From NCBI GenBank assembly GCA_030847615.1, contig JAUMIR010000003.1:287798265-287862264 (forward strand): a stretch of 64,000 nucleotides of DNA, written 5' to 3'. Position numbers and translations under genes: made by a program. Source of the stretch: Gambelia wislizenii. Its lineage: Eukaryota > Chordata > Lepidosauria > Squamata > Crotaphytidae. The notes beneath the pieces were generated by a model, which was given only the letters and a program-made list of their open reading frames with translations, had not been told where the DNA came from and searched no databases. This document shows positions 23,156 through 32,638 of the stretch, in pieces; positions within the stretch are counted from its first letter, which is position 1; each line of letters starts with the position of its first letter.

Positions 23156-24040
23156 ATGGCCGAGTCTGCTGGATTCAGGAACTGTTATTCCAAAACCAGC
23201 AATTAGCAGCCCAGCTGGCACAATTAAGTCAAGGCTTGGCTGCACTACAGAACCCACCCCCACCCCAGCCATGGGGGAAATCTATCATTGCTTTACCTGA
23301 AAAGTTTTCTGGTGAGAGAGCATTATTGGACAGTTTTATAGCAAACTGCAAGCTGCACTTCAAAATCAGAGTGGCTGATTTCCCCACGGACACTCACAAA
23401 GTGGCCTTCATTTATCAGTCTGTTAGCTGGTCCTGCAAGTAAATGGGCTACTCCCTATCTGAATGAGGATAGTCCAGTCCTCAACAGCTTGCAGGATTTC
23501 CTGCAAGAAATGAGAGCTACCTGGGGTGATCCTGTAAAAACTGAAACTGCTGAGCACCGGATTAATACCCTCCAGCAAGGCAAAGGCTCTGTGGTTGAAT
23601 ATGCCACCGCCTTCCGTCTCATAGCCCAGGACCTGACCTGGAACCAGAGTGCCTTGCAGGCTCAGTTTCGCTGGGGGTTGGCAGACCCCATTTTGGATGA
23701 GCTGGCCCGCTCAGAGCCTCCAGACACCTTAACTGCCTTAATAACCCAAGCAACATGCATAGACTGCCGCCTCTCAGCTCGCAGGCAGGCCAGGCGTTCC
23801 AACCCGCCCTCTTCCCCAGTGATTGCACCCCAGACACCGGCAACTACCCCTATGGCTGCCCCACCTGCAGAAGAACCAATGCAGCTGGGAGGGGCGCGGG
23901 CGCGGCTCTCTGCAGCTGAGAAGGAATGAAGGAGGAGAGAGGGGCTCTGCCTGTACTGTGGTCTCTCAGGGCATTTTGCCAGAAAGTGCCCAGCCAAGGG
24001 GCACCGAGCACCACTGCCGGGAAACGGGCAGTCCCAGGTG
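23156..24040 (+). pseudogene. gag: Gag of Ty3/Gypsy chromovirus, frameshifted
   Basis: This is the structural polyprotein of an LTR retrotransposon. A start is at 23156 (M-A-E-S-A-G). The reading frame shifts twice early and re-opens at 23236-23442 (P-E-K-F-S-G, the capsid-like region) and again at 23489. That frame continues through Q-D-F-L-Q-E-M and R-I-N-T-L-Q-Q-G to a TGA at 23927-23929. The same frame then encodes a CCHC zinc knuckle at 23948-23989 (C-L-Y-C-G-L-S-G-H-F-A-R-K-C). The copy therefore carries frameshifts at about 23205 and 23430 and an in-frame nonsense codon before the knuckle, and cannot make a complete Gag. Family identity rests on the knuckle, the flanking LTRs and the downstream pol domains. 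Confidence 0.85.
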
Positions 24041-24059
24041 TAGAGCAGGTTCACCACCT

Positions 24060-24480
24060 GGGAACGTCCTCGGAACCTGTTAACCCCAGCATGACCTGCA
24101 GCAAAGACCCGTTGTTGGTGGCGGCTAACATTAGACTGCCTTCCATGGAGCTTGTCCCCCTGAGAGCCATGATAGACTCGGGAGCCTCCAACAATTTCAT
24201 GGACTTAGGATTTGCCACCAGTCATCAGATACCACTGGAGGCCCTAGCTGAGCCTAGACCCGTAGAGACTATCGATGGGCGGCTCCTGCGGTCTGGTCCT
24301 GTAACTCACCAGACCCCATTGCTTCACTTGGAGATCCAGGGCCATGTCGAGGAGATCCAGTTCCTGTTGGCCGAGGTGCCTCACTTTCCTTTGGTCCCAG
24401 GGATGCCCTGGCTCTCCAAGCATGATCCACACATCTCGTGGGCCCGGCGGGAGGTTTTGTTCGCCTCCGAGTTTTTTTTC
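24060..24480 (+). pseudogene. pol: Retroviral-type aspartic protease region of pol
   Basis: This is the protease portion of the element's Pol. It reads L-R-A-M-I-D-S-G-A-S-N-N-F-M, with the D-S-G catalytic motif at about 24175-24183. It ends with W-L-S-K-H-D-P-H-I-S-W and then an abnormal F-F-F-F stretch. It lies in a different frame from both the zinc knuckle and the reverse transcriptase. The shift after Gag could be natural or a mutation. The shift before the reverse transcriptase coincides with missing sequence: the linker of roughly a hundred residues that normally precedes the reverse-transcriptase fingers is absent, so an internal deletion near 24470-24500 is likely. Confidence 0.8.
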
Positions 24481-24499
24481 TTCGCCTCCGAGCCCTTCA

Positions 24500-25798
24500 A
24501 AGTCTCCTGCAGGCGCCCCTGTGTTGCTTGTGTGGAAAAAGTGTGGGGAGTTACGTCTCTGCAGTGACTACCACGCCCTTAACTGGATCACCATCAGGAA
24601 CCGGTACCCCTTGTCGCTGATCCCAGAACTGCTGGAGCGGCTCCGCCATGCCAAGGTCTTCACTAAGTTGGACCTCAGAGGGGCCTACAACTTGGTGAGG
24701 ATCAGGGCCGGGGATGAGTGGAAGATGGCCTTCCACACGAGGTATGGACATTATGAGTACACCATCATGCCATTTGGCCTCTGTAATGCCCCAGCCGTCT
24801 TCCAGCACTTCATCAATGATGTCTTCCGGGACTATCTAGATCGCTTTGTGATCATCTACCTGGATGACATTTTGATTTATTCTCCCAGCCAGGCTACCCA
24901 TGACACCCATGTTCGGGCTGTCCTTCAGCGTCTTCGGGAACACCGCCTCTATGCCAAGTTGGAAAAGTGTGCCTTTGACCTCCGGAAGTTGAACTTCCTG
25001 GGCTACCGAGTCTCCACTCAGGGGGTGGCCATGGACAACTCCAAGGTGGAGGCGGTGTTATCATGGCAAACTCCTCGCTGCCGGAAGGATGTCCAGCGGT
25101 TCCTGGAGTTCGCCAACATCTACAGAAAATTCATCGTGGATTATGCAGCCCTGGCGAGCCCTCTTTCCCAACTGCTGCGGGGGAAGACCCGCTTTCAATG
25201 GACACCTACTGCCCAGAAGTCGTTTGAGGTCCTAAAGGAGAAGTTCACGTCGGCCCCAATCTTGCAGCACCCTGATCCACGGACACCGTTTGTGGTGGAG
25301 GCAGACGCCTCGGACGTGGCGATTGGGGCTGTGCTGCTTCAGCCCGTGGGGCCCGAGGATCACCTGTTACCTTGCGCCTTTTATTCCCTTCAGCTGTCTT
25401 CTCCTGAATGCAACTACACCATTTGGGAGAAAGAGCTGTTGGCAATTAAGGCCGCCTTTGACACGTGGCGGCATCTGTTGGAGGGGGCAGCTCATCCCAT
25501 CTGGGTCCACACCAACCACAGGAACTTGGAGCATCTCCAGACAGCCCGGAAGTTGTCCCAGAGGCAGAAGCAGTGGTCCCTGTTTTTTGGGCGCTTTAAT
25601 TTCCAGCTCCAGTATGTTCCTCGGGCCCAGAATCAGCAGGCCAACGCTCTCTCCCGGAAGCCAGAGTACGCCACGGAACCAGAGTGGGAGCCTCGGTCCA
25701 CCATTCTGCGACCAGAAAATTTTGCTGCTGCTCCGAAGGAGGCTACACTGCTGGACCAGATTCATGACCTCCAGAGCCAGGACCCGTTTGTGACCTAG
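24500..25798 (+). pseudogene. pol: Reverse transcriptase and RNase H region of pol
   Basis: The open stretch (24344-25798 as a frame) copies RNA to DNA in related elements. It contains S-P-A-G-A-P-V-L-L-V, L-R-L-C-S-D-Y, K-L-D-L-R-G-A-Y, M-P-F-G-L-C-N-A-P and the catalytic Y-L-D-D at 24857-24868. It continues with the thumb and connection, then RNase H: V-V-E-A-D-A-S, W-E-K-E-L-L-A-I and V-H-T-N-H-R-N-L. The last has Asn where related elements usually have Asp. The region is closed by TAG at 25796-25798, but the same frame stays open into the integrase, so this is a nonsense mutation inside pol. The N-terminal fingers are truncated by the upstream deletion. Confidence 0.92.
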
Positions 25799-27256
25799 CA
25801 TTCAGCGGAGGGGGATGCCTCTCCTTTTGAGTTCCAAGACGGCCTGCTCTACCACCGGGACCGCCTTTATGTACCAGCAGGCCCATGTCGGGAGGCAGTC
25901 CTACGGTTGTGCCATGATGCCAAAACAGCGGGGCACTTTGGATTTTGCAAGACCCTGCACCTCCTCACCCGGGAGTTTTGGTGGCCTCGGGTCCGTGCGG
26001 AGGTGGCCCAGTATGTGGATACTTGCCCTGTGTGTCACCATGCTAAGGATCATCCGGGGCGACCTGCGGGCTCACTGCTGCCTCTACCGACACCTTTGGG
26101 GACCTGGAAACTCATCTCAATGGACTTTATCACGGACCTTCCCCCTTCTGCAGGCTGTACTACCATTTGGGTGGTGGTGGACCTGTTCTCCAAGATGGCT
26201 CACTTCGTACCTTGCACTGGCCTCCCCACGGCGAAGGAGACGGCCCGGATGTTTGTACAGCACATCTTCCGGCTCCATGGCCTTCCTGAGGGAGTAGTCT
26301 CTGATCAAGGAGCCCAGTTTATGACCTGGTTCTGGACTAGTCTGCTGCGGCTCCTGGACATCGCACCTCACCTGTCCTCAGCGCACCATCCTGAGTCCGA
26401 TGGCCAGTCAGAACGCACGAATGGGACACTGGAGCAGTACCTCCGCTGTTACTCCAGTTACCGCCAGGAGAACTGGGTCGACCTGCTGCCGTTGGCCGAG
26501 TTCACCTACAACAACTCTGTGCATGCCTCAACCCAGCAGATGCCCTTCTTTGCCACCGGCAGCTACCATCCACGGGGATTTCTGGCTGTGGCCCCTGGCT
26601 CGGCAGTCCCTGTGGCAGACCAGTGGCTCCAGGAACTCCAGGCCACTCAGTCCTTGCTACAAGAACAGCTTGAGGTAGCCAAGGAGGCATATAAGCGGGG
26701 TGCAGATCGTCGTCGTCAGGAAGGTCCTCCTTTGCAGGTAAGGGATTCAGTCTGGCTGTCCACGCGCCATCTCCCGCTCCAGCGGCCATGTCGGAAGTTG
26801 GATGCTCGATTTACAGGGCCCTACAAGATCCTGGCCCAGGTGAATCCCATGGCTTTTCGGCTCCAGCTTCTGCGGACATGGCGGATCCACCCAGTCATCC
26901 ATCGTTCCCTACTGCTTCCGGCTTCGGGGGTTCGTCCCGACGCTGGTCCTGCATCCCCGCCCGATCCGGTTTTGGTGGATGGTGAACAGGAATTTGAGGT
27001 GGCCCAGATCTTGGACTCTCGTCGCTGTCGGGGCCGCCTTCAGTATCTGGTCGACTGGGTAGGCTATCGGCCAGAGGACCGCTCCTGGGAAGATGCCTCC
27101 GATGTACATGCTCCCCACCTGGTTCGGGCATTTCACACCGCTTCCCGGACCGGCTTCGTCTTCCTCCAGGTGCAGGGGAGGATAATGGGGGGGGGAATGA
27201 TGTCATGGTCAGTCAGGACTCTGAGGACTCAGAAGGCAAGGAGGCTGAGCCAGTAG
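25799..27256 (+). pseudogene. pol: Integrase with C-terminal chromodomain, pol 3' part
   Basis: This region continues in the reverse-transcriptase frame after the TAG at 25796. It has the HHCC zinc-binding fold (H-F-G-F-C-K-T-L-H and C-P-V-C-H-H-A-K), the core with catalytic Asp in S-M-D-F-I-T-D-L-P, Asp in V-V-S-D-Q-G-A-Q-F and Glu in D-G-Q-S-E-R-T-N-G-T-L-E-Q. The GPY/F-like region is F-T-G-P-Y-K-I. The C terminus is a chromodomain (about 26990-27130: F-E-V-A-Q-I-L-D-S-R and Y-L-V-D-W-V-G-Y). The chromodomain defines it as a chromovirus, and such domains direct insertion to modified histones. The frame runs into the 3' LTR before stopping at 27254-27256. Confidence 0.92.
27184..27200 (+). 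promoter_or_regulatory. Polypurine tract
   Basis: A purine run (AATGGGGGGGGGAATGA) abuts the 3' LTR start at 27201. This is where plus-strand priming occurs in LTR retrotransposons. It overlaps the end of the integrase frame. Confidence 0.75.
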
Positions 27257-27759
27257 CAGAAGAGCTGGCTGAGTCTGAGTCTAGCCCTGAAGAACCCAGG
27301 GCTCAGCAGCCTAGCCCTCCCCCAGCTCAGGGTCCAAGCCTGGGGGACATAATGGAGCAAGAGCAAGAGGTAGAAGAGCTACCTTTAGCCAAAGGAGAGC
27401 AGAGAAGGCGTGGCTTCGTCGTTCCCAGAGATTAAGAAACAGAAGCTCATCAATCACCCTACAGCTGGGAGTGGGAGCTGGGCCAACATAAGCAGCTGGG
27501 GGAGGCTGAGTTCCTTGTTTCAGGCAGTCTGCGTTACCTGGAGGAAGCCTCTGCCTGTGACTCTCCTGGAACCTTGCTATCTTGAGACTTTGGATATCTT
27601 GACCTTGGACTGCCTTCGTTGACCCACCTGCCGGAACCCTTTTGACCTTGGACTGCCTCTTCGTTCTGCACTCTCTGTGTGTGTGTACTTCTGACCCTGT
27701 AGGACTGCTACTGACAACACCAGGTACTGTGCTTTTCAACTGGGTTGTTGCCGAGCCGG
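27201..27759 (+). repeat. 3' LTR of Ty3/Gypsy chromovirus
   Basis: Copy of 22523-23088, 559 bases, beginning TGTCATGGTCAGTCAGGACT. It stops exactly where a large palindrome begins, about ten bases short of the TG...CA end suggested by the 5' copy, so it is probably truncated. Sequence after it (CCATTTCTG) does not match the bases before the 5' LTR (AAAAAAAT), so no target-site duplication survives. Confidence 0.88.
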
Positions 27760-28381
27760 CCATTTCTGATATAGGTTGAGTATCCCTTTTCCAGAAATTC
27801 AAAATCTGAAATACTCCAAAATCCAAAATTGTCCACATGGGTGGCTGAGATAGTGACACCTTTGCTTTCTGATGGTTCAATATACACAAACTTTGGAGAT
27901 TTTCAGACAGCGTTTAACAGTGCATACCGCAGGATGAGGTTCCGGGAGAGGAACGGTGCTCTTGTGCGGCAGGGGGTCATTTTCGGATGCCACCGTCCCT
28001 CTTCCAGGATCCTTTGTTGCATGTCCGTGAAGCTTTGGAAGCGGCCGCACCATATTTTAAGCACGGGCAACTTCCATGATTAAAATATGGCGCAGCCGCT
28101 TCCAAAGCTTTACAGACGTGCAATGAAGGATCCCGGAAGAGGGACAGTGGTGGCCAAAAATGCCCCCCTGCTGTGCAAGAGCGCTGTTCCTCTCCTGGGA
28201 CCTCATCTCACAGTAGGCACTGTTAAACGCTGTCTGAAAATCTCCAAAGTTTGTGTATATTGAACCATCAGAAAGCAAAGGTGTCACTATCTCAGCCACC
28301 CATGTGGACAATTTTGGATTTTGGAGTATTTCAGATTTTGAATTTCCAGAAAAGGGATACTCAACCTATATCAGAAATGGC
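27759..28381. mobile_element. Foldback element 2: 623-bp palindrome
   Basis: The outer arms are inverted copies of a Tigger/MER44-like end: GCCATTTCTGATATAGGTTG on the left and CAACCTATATCAGAAATGGC on the right, each about 136 bases. Inside is a 351-bp palindrome (27895-28245) starting GGAGATTTTCAGACAGCG and ending CGCTGTCTGAAAATCTCC. Everything is symmetric about 28070 (ATTTTAA - gcacgggcaacttccatga - TTAAAAT region). The inner part is the relative of foldback elements 1 and 3. The outer symmetry suggests that the insertion of a foldback was followed by duplication of its flank in inverted orientation. Confidence 0.75.
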
Positions 28382-28687
28382 AGTATTTAAAAAACAGGGG
28401 AGCTCTGTCCCACAGAACTTTCTCTGGGAGACATTATCTGGTGGTGTCTGAAAATCTCCTTTGTTTCATGCACAAAATACACATTTAAAACATGTGTATA
28501 AAAATACCTTCAGGCTATGTGTATAACGTGTATATGAAACATAAATGAATTTCATGTTTAGACTTGGGTCCCATCACCAAGATATTGCATTATGTATATG
28601 CAAATATTCAAAAATCCCCCCCCCTCAAAAATCCAAAGTCCAAAGCACTTCTGGCCCAAGCAATTGAGATAAGGGAGACTCAACTTG
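27774..28687 (-). mobile_element. Tigger/MER44-like element hosting foldback 2
   Basis: The ends GGTTGAGTATCCC (left, 27774) and GGGAGACTCAACTTG (right, 28675-28687) are inverted, with TA outside each. From right to left on the minus strand the body reads 'ggatttttgaatatttgcatatacataatg', GGACCCAAGTCTAAAC and ATGTTTCATATACACG as far as GTGCATGAAACAAA at about 28457. It is then interrupted by foldback sequence and resumes with GTTTGTGTATATTGAACC. The order matches MER44/Tigger2-type miniature elements as I remember them from mammals. It is non-coding. Confidence 0.6.
28447..28459 (-). repeat. Extra foldback terminus inside the Tigger-like element
   Basis: TGTCTGAAAATCTCC (28446-28460) repeats the terminal motif of foldbacks 1 and 2, but its neighbouring arm (GACATTATCTGGTGG) differs from both. 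It marks the other junction of the original insertion into the host element at a CAAA site. Confidence 0.45.
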
Positions 28688-28839
28688 TATCAGATTCCAG
28701 ATTTTTGTGTATTTATTCTATGGAATTGACTGTTCTGTTTTTTCTAAATATAATGTTATAGAGTGTTGCTGACAAATGACATATACTCCATTGGAGATGG
28801 GCTTCTTTACTCTTATTAAATATTAATTTTAGAAAAGCA

Positions 28840-30120
28840 AGAGGGGGACTGGTAGAGTGGGTAGAGTGAGTGGTCAGTGCCACATTGAAACAAGGCAGCA
28901 ATACCATCATGCCCAAAGGAAGCAATTATAAGACCACTGTTGAAAAAGGCTCCTCCCCAAAGGATTCCACTGTGCTGGACAATTTCCAACCAGTTTTCAG
29001 CATTCAGTTTGAGGGGCAAAATACTGGAGCAAGTGGTGGTCAGCTCTAGGGGTTTCTGGGTGAGACAGAATATCTAGCTGCATTTCTATCTGGTTTCAGG
29101 CCTAGCTATGGGGCAGAGACGGTTTTGGTTCCCTTGTATCGTGACTTAAACTGGGAACTGGACAAAAGGAATATGTCCCTGTTGGTTCTACAGTAATTCT
29201 CAGAGGCTTTCAGTCCCATCAACCATGGTATCCTTCTGGACTGACTTGCTGGGATGGGACTTGGAGGCAATGTCTTACCATAGCTCCATTCCTTCCTGGA
29301 AGAATGAACCTAAAAGGTGGGACTCCTTTTTGACCTCTTGGCCATTGGCCTGTGATGTCCCTCAGGACTCAGATCTGTTCCCCATGCTATTTAACATGTA
29401 CAATGAACTGTGATAGAGGTTGTCTGGAGTTTTGGGGTCTGGTGCCACCACTATGTTGATGATGTCCAATCCTGTTACTCCTTTTCTCCTCAATCTAAAG
29501 AAACTGTTTTGGTTCTAAAGCAGTGCCTGTCATCAGTAATGGACAGGATGAAGGTAAAAAAATTAAAAGTTAAGCTAGATAAGACAGAAATGCTCCTGAT
29601 CAGTTAAAAGAAAGGTCAGGGAATAGGGACTGGTTGGGATTAAGCTCCCCTGAAGACATAGGTTCGGACTGGGTGTACTCCTGAATTCAACCCTGAATCT
29701 GGAAGCTCAGGCATCTGAATTGGCCAGGAGTGCCTTTGCACACTTAAAGTTGTGAGCTAATTGTGCCCATTCCTAGAGACACCAGATCTGGCCATGGTGG
29801 CACATGCCTTAGTTACATCTCATTTGAATTACTGCAATGTGCTGGACATATGACTGCCTTTGAAGAAAGTTCAGAAACTTCAGCTGATCCAAAGAGCTCC
29901 ACTGGCTGCTAGGCAATTTCCAAGTGCAATTGAAAGTGCTTGTGATGCCAGCTCAGGTCCAGGTTATCTGAAAGGCCACATTCTTCCACATGAGCCTGCC
30001 CATGTTTTGAGATCTTCTAGTGAGCCCCTTCTCCACCTGACCATCCTCACATGGTGGCAAGACAGGAGAAGGCCTTCTCAGTGTCATACTCTATTCAGAA
30101 CTTACAATCAGCAAATGCAT
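28840..30120 (+). pseudogene. L2-like LINE reverse-transcriptase relic
   Basis: This is a decayed non-LTR retrotransposon on the + strand. Pieces in changing frames read S-G-F-R-P-S-Y-G-A-E-T (about 29090-29125), N-H-G-I-L-L-D (near 29222), V-P-Q-D-S-D-L-F-P-M-L-F-N-M (29355-29400) and the catalytic-site-like Y-V-D-D-V-Q (29449-29470). The C terminus is Q-K-L-Q-L-I-Q-R-A-P (29870-29900) followed by G-P-G-Y-L-K-G-H. Many stops and frameshifts are present. The 'N-H-G-I-L-L' and 'V-P-Q-G-S' style motifs suggest the L2/CR1 group, though the exact clade is uncertain. Related relics are at 56040 (+) and 62560 (-). Confidence 0.65.
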
Positions 30121-30132
30121 ATTTTGTAGGCT

Positions 30133-30296
30133 GTCTGTGGGTTTTTTCCGGGCTGTGAGGCCATGTTCTGGAAGAGTTTATTCCTGATGTTTCGCCTGCA
30201 TCTGTGGCTGCCAACTCTTCCAGAACATGGCCTCACAGCCTGGAAAAAAAACCGCAGACAACCTATGGATGCCAGCCTTGAAAGCTTTTGACTTCA
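30133..30296. mobile_element. Penelope-derived inverted hairpin, copy B
   Basis: The arm GGGCTGTGAGGCCATGTTCT ... GGAAGAGTT (30134-30179) and its inverse AACTCTTCC ... AGAACATGGCCTCACAGCCT (30213-30260) are the same Penelope-like tail found at 11975-12010. The loop (30180-30212) reads, on the minus strand, GCAGCCACAGATGCAGG and GCGAAACATCAGGAA, which is the hammerhead-like segment without its first core strand. After the right arm comes 'ctatggatgccagccttgaaagc', the element's 3' tail. Confidence 0.65.
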
Positions 30297-30299
30297 TAT

Positions 30300-31335
30300 T
30301 GTATATTTTGTCTTTGGATACAATTACTCAAGTATTCCACATAGGGACTGGATCTTGGAACTCTCCTTTTCTGAAATTTCGAAAATGAAAGTGTTTGGAG
30401 AATAACATACATGATATATACATGATAACAATACATTAGGGGAGCAAAACTATAAAGTTTTATTTCAAAAATATTTCATTTGGAACGCTATCCAATCTTC
30501 ATGGAGATAGCTTGATCATCAAGCTAGTTGCCATTTTATTATCCAGCCAGTTTAAAGTAAATATCTTATTTTTGTCAGACAAATGTTAGAGGGAGATCTT
30601 TCCTTTGTGGGCCAATACATTGCATGAGGGTGTTAAAAGGGGCCTTCTATGTTGTAGCATCCCATTCCTTAAAGCATATTTGGCAATAATATTGGCTTCA
30701 TTTCTGTGCCAAGTTAAAATAGCAAGTGCACAGGGTGTAACCAGAAGAGAGACTGCACATCTCCTGTACAGTAACCAGCTGCACTAAAAATAAAAAAACA
30801 AAATAAAACACCTACTTATTTCTCTCTTCCCACTCAGTCTTCAATGATAAATAGGCTTTAAGATGCTACAGGATTTTTGTGTTGTTGCTTTTCTCCTGCA
30901 ACATGTTTAACAGAGTTGTCCCTTTGGGCATTGTTACTGTCTCCCACTTGTTCTCCCCCATCATGATTCCTCAACTTAGCCACTTCTCCTCCAGTCATGC
31001 CAAAAATCCAAGATTCTAGTTTCTTCCTCCTGTCATACACTCCATTCTAAGGAGCTGCAGGAAACACCTTCCTTCTAGCAATGCCAAGACTGCAGTTGCT
31101 TTCCTCACCTCCCATTTCTGCCAACCTAGCGGGTAAAAGAAACCCACTCCAGCCAGCTTTTCTGATGCAAAACTCTAACTCATCTCACCTTCCTTATTCT
31201 CTCCTGCCCTGCTTAACTGCACAGGTACACTGGGAGAGCTATGCATTTTGGATGAGACTTTCATTTCTTTATTTCTAGAGAAATGTAAATTTGAAATGTT
31301 GCAAATGAGGGTAAAGTAAATCGAGACTTGCATGT
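30300..31335. other. Non-coding stretch
   Basis: No exon, repeat family or RNA gene was recognised on either strand. Open frames are short and have no domain. Confidence 0.4.
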
Positions 31336-31340
31336 ATAGT

Positions 31341-31571
31341 TAGTTGTCCCTCCGTATCCACGGATTTAGTATCCACAGATTTAAGTATTCACAGTTTGAA
31401 AATATTCTTAAAAAAATAATAATCCAAAAAGCAAGCCTTGATTGTGCCAATCTTATACAAGGGACACCATTTTGCTATGCCATTGCATATAATGGGACTT
31501 GAGTATTCATGGATTTTGGTATCCACAGGGGATCCTGGAACCAAACCACAGTGAATATGAAGGGACAACTG
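31341..31571 (+). mobile_element. Tigger/pogo-type miniature element (MER2-like), copy 2
   Basis: Starts TAGTTGTCCCTCCGTATCC and ends GAAGGGACAACTG followed by TA. Internally it has CACCATTTTGCTATGCCATT and GGTATCCACAGGGGATCC. Nearly every landmark matches the copy at 20783-20999 in reverse orientation. It is non-coding. Confidence 0.75.
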
Positions 31572-31599
31572 TACAACTAAGTATAATCCAAATAAACTA

Positions 31600-32030
31600 C
31601 TGAGAATGTTTACAACTTTTGGAGCTTTTTAGCCTGAAGGACATGATAGAGACCTATACAGTTACACTTAGGGTGAAGAAAATAAATAGGGAGACCCCCT
31701 CCCACCATGCTAGATGGTGGGAGATTAAGTACTCCTTCACACAGTGCATTGTCAAACTATGGGATACTACCACAAGTTATAATGATAGCCACTATGCTGG
31801 ACAGCTGGAGATGAAGATTCATGAAGGACCAGGCTCTCAGTGGCTACTAGTCATGATAGACATCCAGTATGCTTTTGCATACCAGTTGTTGGAGACATGT
31901 GTGAGAGAGTGCTACTGTCTGGCTTGTGGGCTTCCCACAGACATTGTTGTTGGACAATGTAGAAACAGATAACCAGGCTAGACCAGCTTGTGGTCTGACC
32001 CAACACAGCTCCTCTCATGCTCTTATTAAT
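31600..32030 (+). mobile_element. CR1-type LINE 3' end, sense
   Basis: It begins GAGCTTTTTAGCCTGAAGG and has AAACTATGGGATACTACCAC, ATCCAGTATGCTTTTGCATACC, TGCTACTGTCTGGCTTG and CAGGCTAGACCAGCTTGTGG, ending ACAGCTCCTCTCATGCTCTTA. This is the pattern of a CR1-family C-terminal and 3' untranslated end in reptiles. The frames are broken. Confidence 0.6.
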
Positions 32031-32620
32031 TTTCATGCATGTTCTAGTAAGCTGCTTGACCATCCCACTCAGCATGTTTAGCCCAGATTGTTCTCAATCC
32101 AGCCAAAGAAGGGGGTTTGGATCATTTTCAGACCTTTATACAACACGTGTGTGCCTAGCCCAGTTCTTAACATATTTTTTCTGTCAGTTGTATGAAAAGG
32201 TCTGGGTGTTGCACATGAATCCGTGCTAAATTTATTAAGAAATGGGCACCATCATTGTATATAATATTTAAAATTTGGATTCACTTGGCAGAATTTTTCT
32301 TCATTATTTTCTATAACCTTATGAGAAGTTAAATCACTGGCATTCACCCTATCTTCTCAGATAACATCATATTTGTAAGTCACGTTTAACCATGCTGCCA
32401 AAAGCAAATGAATATGCAAAATAATTTCATCTCATTTAGTAATCTTGCTAGGCCTTTCATAATACTGCTTACTGATTCTGTTTCTGATTCTGATTATTAT
32501 TATTATTATTTTAAAAGGAGGCTTTGTACAATCAGTACTATTGAGCCTGAAGGTGATTTTACCTAAAGTCTGTTTTTCTTTGATTTGTTTGTTCATTTTT
32601 TTTAAAAAAAGTCATTTTCT
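32031..32620. other. Non-coding stretch
   Basis: Nothing recognised apart from a short TTA run near 32494-32510 and a T/A-rich segment near 32598-32608. Confidence 0.4.
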
Positions 32621-32638
32621 TTACTAATACATAGATAA

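Noticed and set aside
22649..23272. A 207-codon minus-strand open frame across the LTR and gag leader
   Set aside because: It is antisense to the LTR and gag, has no domain, and is repeated in part opposite the 3' LTR.
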